Origin: Chitinophagales bacterium
Lineage (GTDB): Bacteria > Bacteroidota > Bacteroidia > Chitinophagales > Saprospiraceae
Length of the DNA stretch: 64,000 nucleotides
Assembly: GCA_017303475.1 (NCBI GenBank)
Contig: JAFLBO010000020.1
Span: 1-64,000, forward strand
Direction of reading: 5' to 3'
A model generated the notes under the pieces. It had not been told where the DNA came from. It saw only the letters and a list, made by a program, of their open reading frames with translations, and ran no database searches. Of the stretch, positions 46,025-54,323 are shown in pieces; the stretch's first letter is position 1; the number at the start of each line of letters is the position of its first letter. The position numbers were made by a program, and so were the translations under genes.

Positions 46025-46057
46025 GTAGTTTTCATTTTTTTTAGTGAAGCGATGATT

Positions 46058-46088
46058 CAAATATAAGAAACTAAATTTAAAACTCCAA
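46058..46088 (-). promoter_or_regulatory. promoter of the four-helix-bundle gene
   Basis: On the minus strand TTG (46088-46086), a 20-base spacer and TATATTTG (46065-46058) fit the consensus exactly. Start near 46051 and ATG at 46024. Confidence 0.62.
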
Positions 46089-46180
46089 ATTTGCCCCCAC
46101 TCACTCATTCACTCACTCACCCTCTCATTCACTCACTCACTCACTCACTCACTCATTCACTCACTCACTCATTCACTACC

Positions 46181-47416
46181 ATGGTTCATACAGCGAAAGA
46201 ACGCTTTCTGCACTACGTCACCATAGATACCCAGAGCGACCCGAACAGCCCGACTTGCCCTAGCACTGAAAAACAAAAAAACCTGGGTAAGGTCCTGGTA
46301 AAAGAATTACTCGACATGGGCATTTCCGATGCTCATCTGGATGAACATGGCTATGTATACGCCACCATTCCAGCCAATACCGATAAAAAAGTGCCGGCAA
46401 TTTGTTTTTGCTCACACATGGACACCTCTCCTGACTGCTCCGGCGAAGGTGTAAAACCGATCATCCACACCAATTACAAAGGCCAGGATCTGGTTTTACC
46501 CGACGACAAATCGGTGGTGATTCGCATGAACGAGCACCCGGATTTGAAAGACCAGATCGGCAATGATATCATCACTGCCAGCGGAACAACCCTGCTCGGC
46601 GCCGATAACAAAGCCGGAGTGGCGGCTATTATGAGTGCTGCCAATATTCTGGTATCCGATAAAAAGATCAAACACGGCAAAATCCGCATCCTGTTCACCC
46701 CTGACGAAGAAATTGGGCGCGGGGTAGACAAGGTGGATATGAAAAAACTGGGCGCCAAATACGGCTACACCATTGATGGCGAAACAGCTGGCAGCATCGA
46801 AAACGAGACTTTTAGTGCCGATGGCGCCGTGATTACCGTTTATGGCGTTTCTGCACACCCGGGGTTTGCCAAAGGCAAAATGGAAAATGCCCTCAAAATT
46901 GCCTCCCGGATTGTGGCCAAATTCCCCGACAAATTAAGCCCGGAACACACCGAGGGTCGCGAAGGCTTCATCCATCCGGTGCACATTGAGGGTAACCTGG
47001 AAAAAGCCACCATCAAACTCATTATCCGCGATTTTACAGAAGGTGGACTGAAACGCCATGCCAAGACCATCCAAAAGATCGTAGACAGCGTTTTGAAGCC
47101 ATTCCCGAACAGTCGCGCAGAGGTTAAAATCAGCGAACAATACCGCAACATGGGCAAGGTGCTCAAGCGCCACCCGCAGGTGGTGGCCCATGCCCTGGAA
47201 GCCCTCAAGCGCGCCGGCTTCCCCAACCCAATACAAAGCAGTATCCGCGGCGGCACAGATGGCTCAAGACTCTCCTTCATGGGCTTGCCTTGCCCGAATC
47301 TCTTTGCCGGCGAACACGCTTTCCACTCCAAACAGGAATGGGTTTCTGTGCAGGATATGAATAAGGCTACCGAAACCATCGTGCACCTCGCACAGGTTTG
47401 GGAAGAGCGTTCTTAA
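46181..47416 (+). CDS. pepT: peptidase T (tripeptide aminopeptidase)
   Basis: The 411-residue enzyme removes the N-terminal residue from tripeptides in the cytosol. The start at 46181 matches the family N-terminus and length (408-411); the longer upstream frame translates a repeat. M20 metallopeptidase signatures include CSHMDTSPDCSG with the zinc ligand His, TLLGADNKAGVAAIM, FTPDEEIGRGVDKVD, and ISEQYRNMGKV. The ACTC repeat array forms the entire 5' region. A strong terminator follows at 47442-47481. Confidence 0.95.
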   Translation: MVHTAKERFLHYVTIDTQSDPNSPTCPSTEKQKNLGKVLVKELLDMGISDAHLDEHGYVYATIPANTDKKVPAICFCSHMDTSPDCSGEGVKPIIHTNYKGQDLVLPDDKSVVIRMNEHPDLKDQIGNDIITASGTTLLGADNKAGVAAIMSAANILVSDKKIKHGKIRILFTPDEEIGRGVDKVDMKKLGAKYGYTIDGETAGSIENETFSADGAVITVYGVSAHPGFAKGKMENALKIASRIVAKFPDKLSPEHTEGREGFIHPVHIEGNLEKATIKLIIRDFTEGGLKRHAKTIQKIVDSVLKPFPNSRAEVKISEQYRNMGKVLKRHPQVVAHALEALKRAGFPNPIQSSIRGGTDGSRLSFMGLPCPNLFAGEHAFHSKQEWVSVQDMNKATETIVHLAQVWEERS

Positions 47417-47441
47417 TTCAAAATAAATTACGTATATTTAG

Positions 47442-47481
47442 GGCCTGGAAGCTGCCGAGTAGGTTACTTCCAGGCCTTTTT
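47442..47481 (+). terminator. rho-independent terminator of pepT
   Basis: GGCCTGGAAG (47442-47451) pairs with CTTCCAGGCC (47467-47476) across a 15-base loop, followed by a T run (47477-47481). It begins 26 bases after the pepT stop. Confidence 0.85.
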
Positions 47482-47534
47482 ACGTTCTAACAAACACCCA
47501 AAAAACACTCACACACCCATCAACATTCTTAACC

Positions 47535-47927
47535 ATGGAAGATTTCTGGAAAAAAGCATCCGATACCGCCAAAGAAACCCTTGATAAAGCCAGCGAAGCG
47601 GCTGAACAAGCTGCCGCAGCAGCAGCCGTAAAACTGAACGAATTGAAAGACGTTGCCGCTGAAAAGTTTCAGGAACTCAGCGACAAAGCTGAAGCAGCTG
47701 CCGCAGAAGCCAAAGCTGAAGCCGCTGAAAAACTGGCCGAAGCTCAAGCCGCCAAAGCCAAAATTGAAGCGCACGAAGGCGGCGCTCTGGGTTTCCTCAG
47801 CGATAAAGCCAAAGAAATCATCGGCGATGTAAAGGAAGAAGCCAACGAACTGGCCGAAGAAAGCAAGGATTTCTGGCAAAAAGCCAAAGATTACGTGGCA
47901 GGTGATGAAGGCGCGAAAGACGCCTGA
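47535..47927 (+). CDS. Ala/Lys/Glu-rich amphipathic helical protein
   Basis: The 130-residue product is almost wholly helical, with long Ala-rich and charged heptads (EAAEQAAAAAAVKLNELKDV, then KAEAAAAEAKAEAAEKLAE). No signal peptide or membrane segment is evident. The composition resembles LEA-like or apolipoprotein-like stress proteins and YtxH-type proteins, but no family can be named with confidence. The C-terminal DFWQKAKDYVAGD echoes the N-terminal EDFWKKASDTAKE, so the protein is partly duplicated. It is followed by a GCAGAG-type palindrome. Confidence 0.75.
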   Translation: MEDFWKKASDTAKETLDKASEAAEQAAAAAAVKLNELKDVAAEKFQELSDKAEAAAAEAKAEAAEKLAEAQAAKAKIEAHEGGALGFLSDKAKEIIGDVKEEANELAEESKDFWQKAKDYVAGDEGAKDA

Positions 47928-47953
47928 CACTAAGAAGGTGTCTCACAAGTCGC

Positions 47954-48033
47954 TTTTTTTTACCGCAGAGGCGCAGAGAGCTTGATAATCAATTATTTAC
48001 TTCTCTGCGCCTCGGCGCCTCGGCGGTAAAAAA
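47954..48033. repeat. GCAGAGGCGCAGAG-type inverted repeat
   Basis: TTTACCGCAGAGGCGCAGAGA (about 47958-47979) pairs with TCTCTGCGCCTCGG and CGGCGGTAAA (48002-48030). The right side has an extra CGGCGCCT unit. It lies between the Ala-rich gene and the histidine kinase gene, which are convergent, and could be a bidirectional terminator. Similar words occur in many environmental bacteria. Confidence 0.8.
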
Positions 48034-48090
48034 CATTCACCCTCGCATCTTAGCGCCTTTGTGTCTTCGTGCCTTGTTGCACTTCGTGTC

Positions 48091-49977
48091 TTATCTTACA
48101 GGTAGCGCAAAGGAGACTTTGGTACCCTCCCCGGGCTTGGACATGATTTTGAGTTCTCCGCCAATGTCGTGGGCGCGCTTCTGCATGCTACCCAGGCCCA
48201 CGCCAGAACTGATTTTCTCCGGCACGTTGAACCCAATGCCATTATCCGAAACCAACAAAGTCATTTTTTCCGAATCGGCCAGCAGACTGATTTCCATTCG
48301 GGTACATTCGCTGTGTTTCATGGCATTATTGATGGCCTCCTTAAAGATCAGGTAGGCATTACGGCGCGCTTCGATGTCCATTTCCATCACAGGCAAATTG
48401 CGCGGAATGTTCAAATGGTAGTCGATATCACGGGCATCCAGGAATTTCTGGGCATACTCACGCATTCGGTCGGCCATATCATTGAGGTAATCCGGGTGAG
48501 GTTTTACCGCCCAGATAAGGTCGGATATACTCTCCAGGGTGCTCTGGGCACTTTTGCTGATTTGCTCAAGCAGGGGCGCAGCCTCCGGTACTTTGCCTGA
48601 AAACTGCTGGTGGGCCACCTTACTCAGAATCCGTATACCCGACATGGATGCCGCAATATCGTCGTGCAAATCCCGGGCAATACGGTCTTTTACCTTTTGC
48701 TCGGCCGCCTGTACTGCCAGCAGTTTTTCCTGCTGTTCCATGGCCAGTTTCAGCTGCAAGATCTGACGATCCTGATCCAGATATCCATGCCAGCGAATGA
48801 AAGCAATAGAGAAAATAATAGCCTCCAGAATGAATCCCCACATTACCGCATACTGGATAAAGGGGTAGTTGGGCATGATGTTGATGTTGCGCAACAAATT
48901 CAGGATAAAGGCCACCGCCAATGGCATAAAGGCAAAAACCACAATCCGGGCCCGGATGCTTGTGCGGAAATTCCGGATAATAACAATGACGGAAATCAGG
49001 GTTATTACCAGAATAGACAGCATGGCCGCAGTGAAAATCACCTGCATCAGCGGACCATGCTCATATTTTACCAGCAGGGTAAAAATGATGGTCAGGGCAA
49101 ACATTGCGCCCAGGTAATACTTGGTTACCCGATCAAGCCACGCGTCAATTTCCCACAATCGAATGAAATATCGATAGAACAGCCCGTAGGTAGCCACCAT
49201 CAGGAAAGAAATGCCGTGCCGCTGCATAACCGGGAAAATATCCACCACCGCAGAGTAGTTGTACGCCTCCCGCAACAATACCACTGCCACATAAGCCAGG
49301 TAAAACAGGTATACCGGGTCGCGGTACATGAAGAACAATTGTAACGCAAAAACGATGGATACCAGCATGGCCCCCAGAAACAACCCAAACAACAGCACGT
49401 TCTGTCTGCTTTTCAACGCAAAATCATCCGGAGTGTGCAGACTCAAACCCAGGTACATGGACCCCACTTTATTCGAAGCTTTCGCCCAAAACTTGTTCTC
49501 TCCGGGCTGGGTCAACACCGCAATATAATAGCCATTGGATAAGGAAAACCGGGAATCGTCGTAAAACGCAGCACCCACTTCCGGGTACTTTTGCAGGCTG
49601 CCATCCGGTTTTTGTTGAAGCAGGGAGAATGCGTCAAAGTTTTTGCGATTCAGCCACAAAACCAGTGTTTTTTGGGTGGGCAAATCATTTTTTATGGTAA
49701 AATACAAATACCAGTCACTCGTGCTGGCATCAGCGCCAAACGTGAGGTAAGGACTCTTGGCCGGTTCAAACAACCGGAAAATGGAGTCAGATCGTACCGT
49801 GTCAAAATGAAGAACGTGCGCAGAGTCGCGCAACAGCTTAGGCGTAACCAACGCCTGCTTAAAATCCGCATTCAGTACAGTGCTTTCCTGCGCCCCAACC
49901 ATGCAGGGCAACAAAAAAAGCATCCATAGCCATATCAATAAGCATCGGTTTCGGATACGGGGCGAATTTCCGGTCAT
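48091..49977 (-). CDS. 7TMR-DISM sensor histidine kinase, NarL-type
   Basis: The start at 49977 gives 628 residues with a signal peptide (MTGNSPRIRNRCLLIWLWML, then FLLPCMVGAQ), a DISM extracellular domain (about 35-165), seven membrane helices (about 180-385), a HisKA_3 domain with His438 in ARDLHDDIAASMSG and an HATPase domain (EAINNAMKHSECTRMEISL, DNGIGF near 578, GLGSMQKRAHDIGG). It phosphorylates a LuxR-type response regulator in response to an unknown external signal, often a sugar-like ligand in the DISM family. No response regulator gene is adjacent, so its partner is elsewhere. Confidence 0.92.
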   Translation of the reverse strand: MTGNSPRIRNRCLLIWLWMLFLLPCMVGAQESTVLNADFKQALVTPKLLRDSAHVLHFDTVRSDSIFRLFEPAKSPYLTFGADASTSDWYLYFTIKNDLPTQKTLVLWLNRKNFDAFSLLQQKPDGSLQKYPEVGAAFYDDSRFSLSNGYYIAVLTQPGENKFWAKASNKVGSMYLGLSLHTPDDFALKSRQNVLLFGLFLGAMLVSIVFALQLFFMYRDPVYLFYLAYVAVVLLREAYNYSAVVDIFPVMQRHGISFLMVATYGLFYRYFIRLWEIDAWLDRVTKYYLGAMFALTIIFTLLVKYEHGPLMQVIFTAAMLSILVITLISVIVIIRNFRTSIRARIVVFAFMPLAVAFILNLLRNINIMPNYPFIQYAVMWGFILEAIIFSIAFIRWHGYLDQDRQILQLKLAMEQQEKLLAVQAAEQKVKDRIARDLHDDIAASMSGIRILSKVAHQQFSGKVPEAAPLLEQISKSAQSTLESISDLIWAVKPHPDYLNDMADRMREYAQKFLDARDIDYHLNIPRNLPVMEMDIEARRNAYLIFKEAINNAMKHSECTRMEISLLADSEKMTLLVSDNGIGFNVPEKISSGVGLGSMQKRAHDIGGELKIMSKPGEGTKVSFALPVR

Positions 49978-50109
49978 AGCGTTGTCTGAGTAAATGAAGT
50001 CGCGCCGAAGGAAAGGGATTAAAGGATTAAAAAATTCGATCAACGGGGTTTAAAATGAAGTGGAAAACAGGGACAAGATAAGATAATTTTTTTCATGTAT
50101 AAAAATGAC

Positions 50110-53100
50110 TCATCTCTGTCCGGCAGAAAACACCCTGATTTGGCTATTGTTGTTGGCTAAAATCAGTACATTTTTACCAGACGCTTGTTTCAGCCAAACC
50201 AAATCTCTGGACTCTGACGCCGCCCAGATGCCTGTTTCCCGGTTAGATACCCACGAATAGTTTCCCTTACCGTCTCCTTTCAGCAAACACCCGTTGGAAG
50301 CATCTACATCGTAGGTTTCAGGGTCAAAACCGCTGTCGTTTCCAGCCAAAAACAAGTCTGCCAAACCATCCCCCGTTAAATCTGCGTGCAACATCCCGTA
50401 CACAGGCGCCATCTGCGCTTCCACTGGCAAGGTATGTACGACAAATTGGCCGCTCCGGTTTTCAAACCACTGCGTTTCCAGGGTTTGGGTTTCCAGCACA
50501 CGGTGCTCCAACAGCTTTTTTTCCTCAAACAGCCGGTTCACCGGCGCTTCTGCATACGGCGTGTACCGGAGGTAATTTTTCTTGACAGCAGGCACCTGCG
50601 CCGCCAGCTGATCCCTGGATACCACCGGATAATACGCGCCTTCCCAGGGCGTACACAGCAGCGGATCCAGACTGCCATTCTGATCCAAATTAGCGGCAAA
50701 CAAGCGCAAAGGCGCACCATTGGAGGCCCTGAATCGGGTATTTAAGCCCACATTTCCCGCCAGAATATCCAGATCGCCATCGCCGTCCAGGTCTGATACC
50801 AGCACACTTCTCCACCAGCCATGGGTTTGGGCCAAGCCATTGTCTGCTTGGTCCAGCTCCCATTGTTTTCCATTAAAACGCAAAATGCGCACCGGCATCC
50901 AGTCGCCCACCATCACCAGCTCCGGCTTGCCGTCTGCATTAATGTCTGCCGTCTGTATGTCGGTTACCATGCCCAGTTCCCGGGCATTCGGCATCACTTC
51001 GGCGGTTACATCCCGGAAGGCGCCGCCGCCTGTGTTTTGTAATACCCGTACGCCCGCCGGTTCCGGGAATTTGCCCGGAAAAGAACGGCCGCCCAATACC
51101 AAATCCGGCTTGCCGTCTGTATTGTAATCCAGCACCGCCACACAACTGCCGGAATGCTCTGCCGCCGGCAAAGCTTGCGGGCTTTGGGTCAAATTGCCTT
51201 TTCCGTCGTTCAGGTACAAGCGGTCTTCGTAAGAAAGCGGCTCCCCTCCCCCACTCACCACGTACAAATCCTGGTCGCCGTCGCCGTCTGCATCCAGAAA
51301 AGCAGCGTCCGTGTCTTCAAAGATTGCATCGTTCAGGAGGGCCGGTTGCAACAGCCGGGTAAAACGCCCGTCCGACTGCTGCAGGTAAACAGCGCCGGGT
51401 TGCCCCGATGCCCCGCACACAAAAAGGTCTTCCAGGCCATCGGCATTCAGATCAGCGTGGGCCATTCGGGGGCCGGTTCGGCTGAGGCGGTAGGGCAGGA
51501 GTTTTTGTTGGTCAAAATCTTCAAACGGGTTTTCCTGATGCCGGAAATCCAGTCCGCTGCCGGCACTGACGTCTGTGAACCAGGCAGCAGGCTCCGGTGC
51601 TTCCGGACAAAGCCCAGGCGCCGCATCGGTCCATTTCAGGGTAATGCGCTGATTGGCGGGCAGGTTTTGCAGGATCTGGTGACGTTTATCGGGCCAGTTG
51701 ATTTCAATTTTATCCACCTGGGTCAGGTTGCCCAAACCGATTTGAAAGATAGGTTCCACGCTGGAATAGAAGCCGCGCACATTGGTCATCTCTCCCGTGA
51801 AGAGTCGTTTCCCGCCCGCGTACACACGCACCTGCGCGCCCAGGCCGAAAGGATTTTGCGCCGTTCCCGTACACTTGATTTGCAGCCAATGGTGGGTATT
51901 CAGGCTTACCGACTTGTTTTCGTACACCGATGGCGGACTTTCCAGGTTGTTGGTAATCAGGTCCAGATCGCCATCGTTGTCCAGATCTGCGTAGGCGGCG
52001 CCATTGGAAAAGCCGCGCTGGGCGGTAAAGCCCCAGGATTCCGACACATCCGTGAGTGCCAGGCTGCCGGTGTTTTGGAACACATAATTGTGGGAGGGCG
52101 TAGACGGCATCAGGCCCACATATTGCTCAAAATCGGCAAAACGGCTCTTGTTCACCCCGCCGCTGCGGTTGATACTATCAGCTGTGTAGAGGAAAAAATC
52201 CAGGTCGTTGAGGTCGCGTTTTACCCCGCTGCTGATGAATAGATCGCACCAGCCGTCGTTGTCGTAATCTGCCAGCAGCGGCGCCCAGCTCCAGTCAGTG
52301 GCGTACATGCCGGCCAGGCACCCTATTTCCGAAAAACTGCCGTTCTCGTTGGCTATTTGCAGGGTATTGCGCATCACCTGCCGCCCGAATCCGCGCTCGC
52401 GCATCTGCCGGTCGCGCTCCAGACTCATGGTCGACATCAGCCGATGCCTTCTTGGCCAGTCTTCCGCCAGCATATCGAGCGTAACGAGATCGGCCAGGCC
52501 GTCGCGGTTCAGGTCGGCCATGTCTGCCCCCATGGTGTGGTTGGAGGTATGCCGGAACCAGCGGTCTGCCTGGTCTTCAAAGCGCCCGTTGCCGAGGTTG
52601 ATGTAGAGAAAATCAGGCATCACAAAATCGTTGCCCACAAAGAGGTCCGTACGACCGTCATGATTGACATCTGCGGCCACTACCGACAATCCGTAGGCAC
52701 GGTTGCGCAGCCCGGCCTGGGCGGTTACATCGGTGAAGCGGCTGCCGTCGTTGCGGTACAGACGGTCGGATTCAAATTCGTCTTTGGGTGGTTGTGCGCG
52801 TGCGGGACCGGCGGTATAGTCTAAGTTGTTGATGTTTTTGAAATCCACCGGATGATTGACCAGGTAGCAATCCAGGTCGCCATCCTGATCGTAATCAAAG
52901 AAATTGGCATGCTGGGAAGCGGAGAGGTCGTCCAGGCCATAGGCTGCGGCAGATTCGGCGAAGGTATTGTTGCCTTTGTTGATCAGCAGCAGGTTGCGAC
53001 GTTCCGGTACGGGTGTGAGCCAGGTGCGGCACACGTAGAGGTCTTGCAGGCCATCGGCATTGATGTCTATCACGGTAACACCCGTTTTCAGGCCGCTGAA

Positions 53101-53460
53101 AGTGGCCACACCGGAGCTTTCGGAGATGTCTTCAAATTGCAGCCCGCCTTTATTCAGGTATAAGCGGCAGCCCTGCAGGCGGGCGGTAAAAAAGAGGTCT
53201 TGCAGTCCGTCGTTGTTCACATCCAGCACCGCCACGCCGCCGCCGTTGTAGATATAGGGATCGGCGATGAAATTGTAGCGGTATTCTTCCCGGACATTGG
53301 GCACAAACCGTATGCCGCTGCGTTCGGGCGACAACAGTTCGAAGCGGGTAGAAGGCGGCCGGGTGGTTTTAGCCGGTTTTTCTGCGGTAAAACGAGGATC
53401 TGAGCCGCAGGCGGGCAGCAGGAACAGAGAGCAAAAGAGGGCAAGCCGGGTGAGGTGCAT
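50110..53460 (-). CDS. FG-GAP/VCBS repeat lipoprotein with ASPIC/UnbV domain
   Basis: The 1116-residue product has a lipobox at Cys18 (SLFLLPAC) and repeated FG-GAP/VCBS units with calcium-binding loops (DVNNDGLQDLFFTARLQG, DYDQDGDLDCYLVNHP, DLDNDGDLDLITNN, DADGDGDQDLYVVSGG). An ASPIC/UnbV domain lies near 530-600 (HHWLQIKCTGTAQNPFGLGA). These proteins form long propeller-like surface structures and may bind glycans or matrix. They often accompany SusC/SusD genes, but none is next to this one. The length is normal for the group. No enzyme motif is seen. Confidence 0.9.
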   Translation of the reverse strand: MHLTRLALFCSLFLLPACGSDPRFTAEKPAKTTRPPSTRFELLSPERSGIRFVPNVREEYRYNFIADPYIYNGGGVAVLDVNNDGLQDLFFTARLQGCRLYLNKGGLQFEDISESSGVATFSGLKTGVTVIDINADGLQDLYVCRTWLTPVPERRNLLLINKGNNTFAESAAAYGLDDLSASQHANFFDYDQDGDLDCYLVNHPVDFKNINNLDYTAGPARAQPPKDEFESDRLYRNDGSRFTDVTAQAGLRNRAYGLSVVAADVNHDGRTDLFVGNDFVMPDFLYINLGNGRFEDQADRWFRHTSNHTMGADMADLNRDGLADLVTLDMLAEDWPRRHRLMSTMSLERDRQMRERGFGRQVMRNTLQIANENGSFSEIGCLAGMYATDWSWAPLLADYDNDGWCDLFISSGVKRDLNDLDFFLYTADSINRSGGVNKSRFADFEQYVGLMPSTPSHNYVFQNTGSLALTDVSESWGFTAQRGFSNGAAYADLDNDGDLDLITNNLESPPSVYENKSVSLNTHHWLQIKCTGTAQNPFGLGAQVRVYAGGKRLFTGEMTNVRGFYSSVEPIFQIGLGNLTQVDKIEINWPDKRHQILQNLPANQRITLKWTDAAPGLCPEAPEPAAWFTDVSAGSGLDFRHQENPFEDFDQQKLLPYRLSRTGPRMAHADLNADGLEDLFVCGASGQPGAVYLQQSDGRFTRLLQPALLNDAIFEDTDAAFLDADGDGDQDLYVVSGGGEPLSYEDRLYLNDGKGNLTQSPQALPAAEHSGSCVAVLDYNTDGKPDLVLGGRSFPGKFPEPAGVRVLQNTGGGAFRDVTAEVMPNARELGMVTDIQTADINADGKPELVMVGDWMPVRILRFNGKQWELDQADNGLAQTHGWWRSVLVSDLDGDGDLDILAGNVGLNTRFRASNGAPLRLFAANLDQNGSLDPLLCTPWEGAYYPVVSRDQLAAQVPAVKKNYLRYTPYAEAPVNRLFEEKKLLEHRVLETQTLETQWFENRSGQFVVHTLPVEAQMAPVYGMLHADLTGDGLADLFLAGNDSGFDPETYDVDASNGCLLKGDGKGNYSWVSNRETGIWAASESRDLVWLKQASGKNVLILANNNSQIRVFSAGQR

Positions 53461-53529
53461 GAGGTGTGGGTTGTGGGGGTGAAAATATGCCGGAATGTGA
53501 CAAAGCAGGTTATTCCAGCCCCCTCAATC

Positions 53530-53583
53530 GCGAAACTACCCTCATCCCAACCCACGCTGGGCTTGGGATGAGGGTAGTTTCGC
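53530..53583. repeat. 21-bp perfect hairpin upstream of the UnbV lipoprotein gene
   Basis: GCGAAACTACCCTCATCCCAA (53530-53550) and its exact complement (53563-53583) enclose a 12-base loop. It is part of a gene-free region (53461-54202) that also holds the elements described next. Confidence 0.8.
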
Positions 53584-53599
53584 AATAATTAGGTACCTT

Positions 53600-53760
53600 A
53601 GACCTCGCAAGAGGTCCAACCTTTGTAGCATATTAAAGGCAAATTGCATCCCGGACCTCGTAAGAGGTCCAACTGACGCCGCGAGGTTGGACCTCTTACG
53701 TGGTCCTAAAATCATCTAAACCATGTTGCTACAAAGGTTAGACCTCTGCCGAGGTCTACT
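53600..53760. repeat. nested inverted repeat of GAGGTCCAACC words
   Basis: The outer arms contain AGACCTCGCAAGAGGTCC and AACCTTTGTAGCA and the complementary right arm. The inner arms (about 53674-53694 and 53700-53722) contain GGACCTCGTAAGAGGTCC and GTTGGACCTCTTACG. No gene is visible here. Confidence 0.75.
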
Positions 53761-53828
53761 GCACAAAGCCAAAAACCAAACCTGAACCGCGGCAAAAATT
53801 CGGCAAGTGAGACGCTCACTTGCTACAC

Positions 53829-54135
53829 CCTTCCCTCAATCGCGAAGCTGCCCGAATCTCAAGCCCAACGCACGCTGGCGCGACGTTTGGACTTAGTGAC
53901 ATACTATCCCCGTCGGCTTTGCCGACAACCGCAGTATGGATTTTAGCTTTGCCCCGCTTGCATCATTGTTTTTTGAGCTTAACTTTGAACAGCCAAACTA
54001 CCAATGAAATGCTCCTGCACTAAGTTGAAGTTGGTCGCTTCGTGTTGCCGGCAAAGTCGGCGGAAATAATAGGCAAGGCGTTGAAACGTCGCGCCAGCGT
54101 GCGTTGGGCTTGGGATTCGGGGAGATTCGCGCAAG
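53829..54135. repeat. inverted GCACGCTGGCGCGACGTT family element
   Basis: A left copy at about 53829-53893 (CTCAAGCCCAACGCACGCTGG region) is repeated in the opposite orientation at about 54078-54135. The loop contains TGACATACTATCCCC, CGGCTTTGCCGACAACCG and GTATGGATTTTAGC. A partial direct copy lies at 55829-56130, on the other side of the T9SS gene. The region is otherwise gene-free. Confidence 0.75.
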
Positions 54136-54202
54136 CGGGACGCGAAGAAGAACCTCGTAAACGCAGAAAAGATGCTGCGCGGGCTTGAATTCCAAGTTTC
54201 AC

Positions 54203-54323
54203 CTATTGTTTCACAATCTTGGCTTGCAGTACCGACTCGTTTTGTTTCACCAAAACAAAGTACAAACCGGGCGCAAATCCGGAAAGCTCAATCGTCTCCT
54301 TCCGAAGGCCAAGTATTTTTTTT
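54203..54323 (-). pseudogene. displaced T9SS tail of the gene at 54288-55715
   Basis: Beyond an eight-A tract (minus strand; T tract at 54316-54323) the alternative frame continues the sorting domain: LGLRKETIELSGFAPGLYF, VLVKQNESVLQAKIVKQ, stop at 54203-54205. This is the expected end of a T9SS type A domain. The open frame of the main gene instead ends after NTWPSEGDD. A one-base change in the tract would restore the full protein. Either phase variation or a sequencing error explains it. Confidence 0.8.

Larger units (their letters stand above)
45656..46178. repeat. ACTC-word inverted arms enclosing a small gene
   Basis: A short left arm (TGAATGAGTGA, 45656-45666) pairs with part of a long right array (46095-46178) made of CACTCACTCATT words. 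The four-helix-bundle gene lies between them, so the loop holds a complete gene. The right array reaches to three bases before the pepT ATG, and the left arm supplies the protease stop. Confidence 0.7.

Noticed and set aside
46091..46180. N-terminal extension of pepT with THSLTHSL repeats
   Set aside because: Translation of the ACTC array; PepT orthologues start at the ATG at 46181.
47433..47440. TATATTTA as promoter for the Ala-rich gene
   Set aside because: It overlaps the pepT terminator stem and lacks a -33 TTG, so support is too weak.
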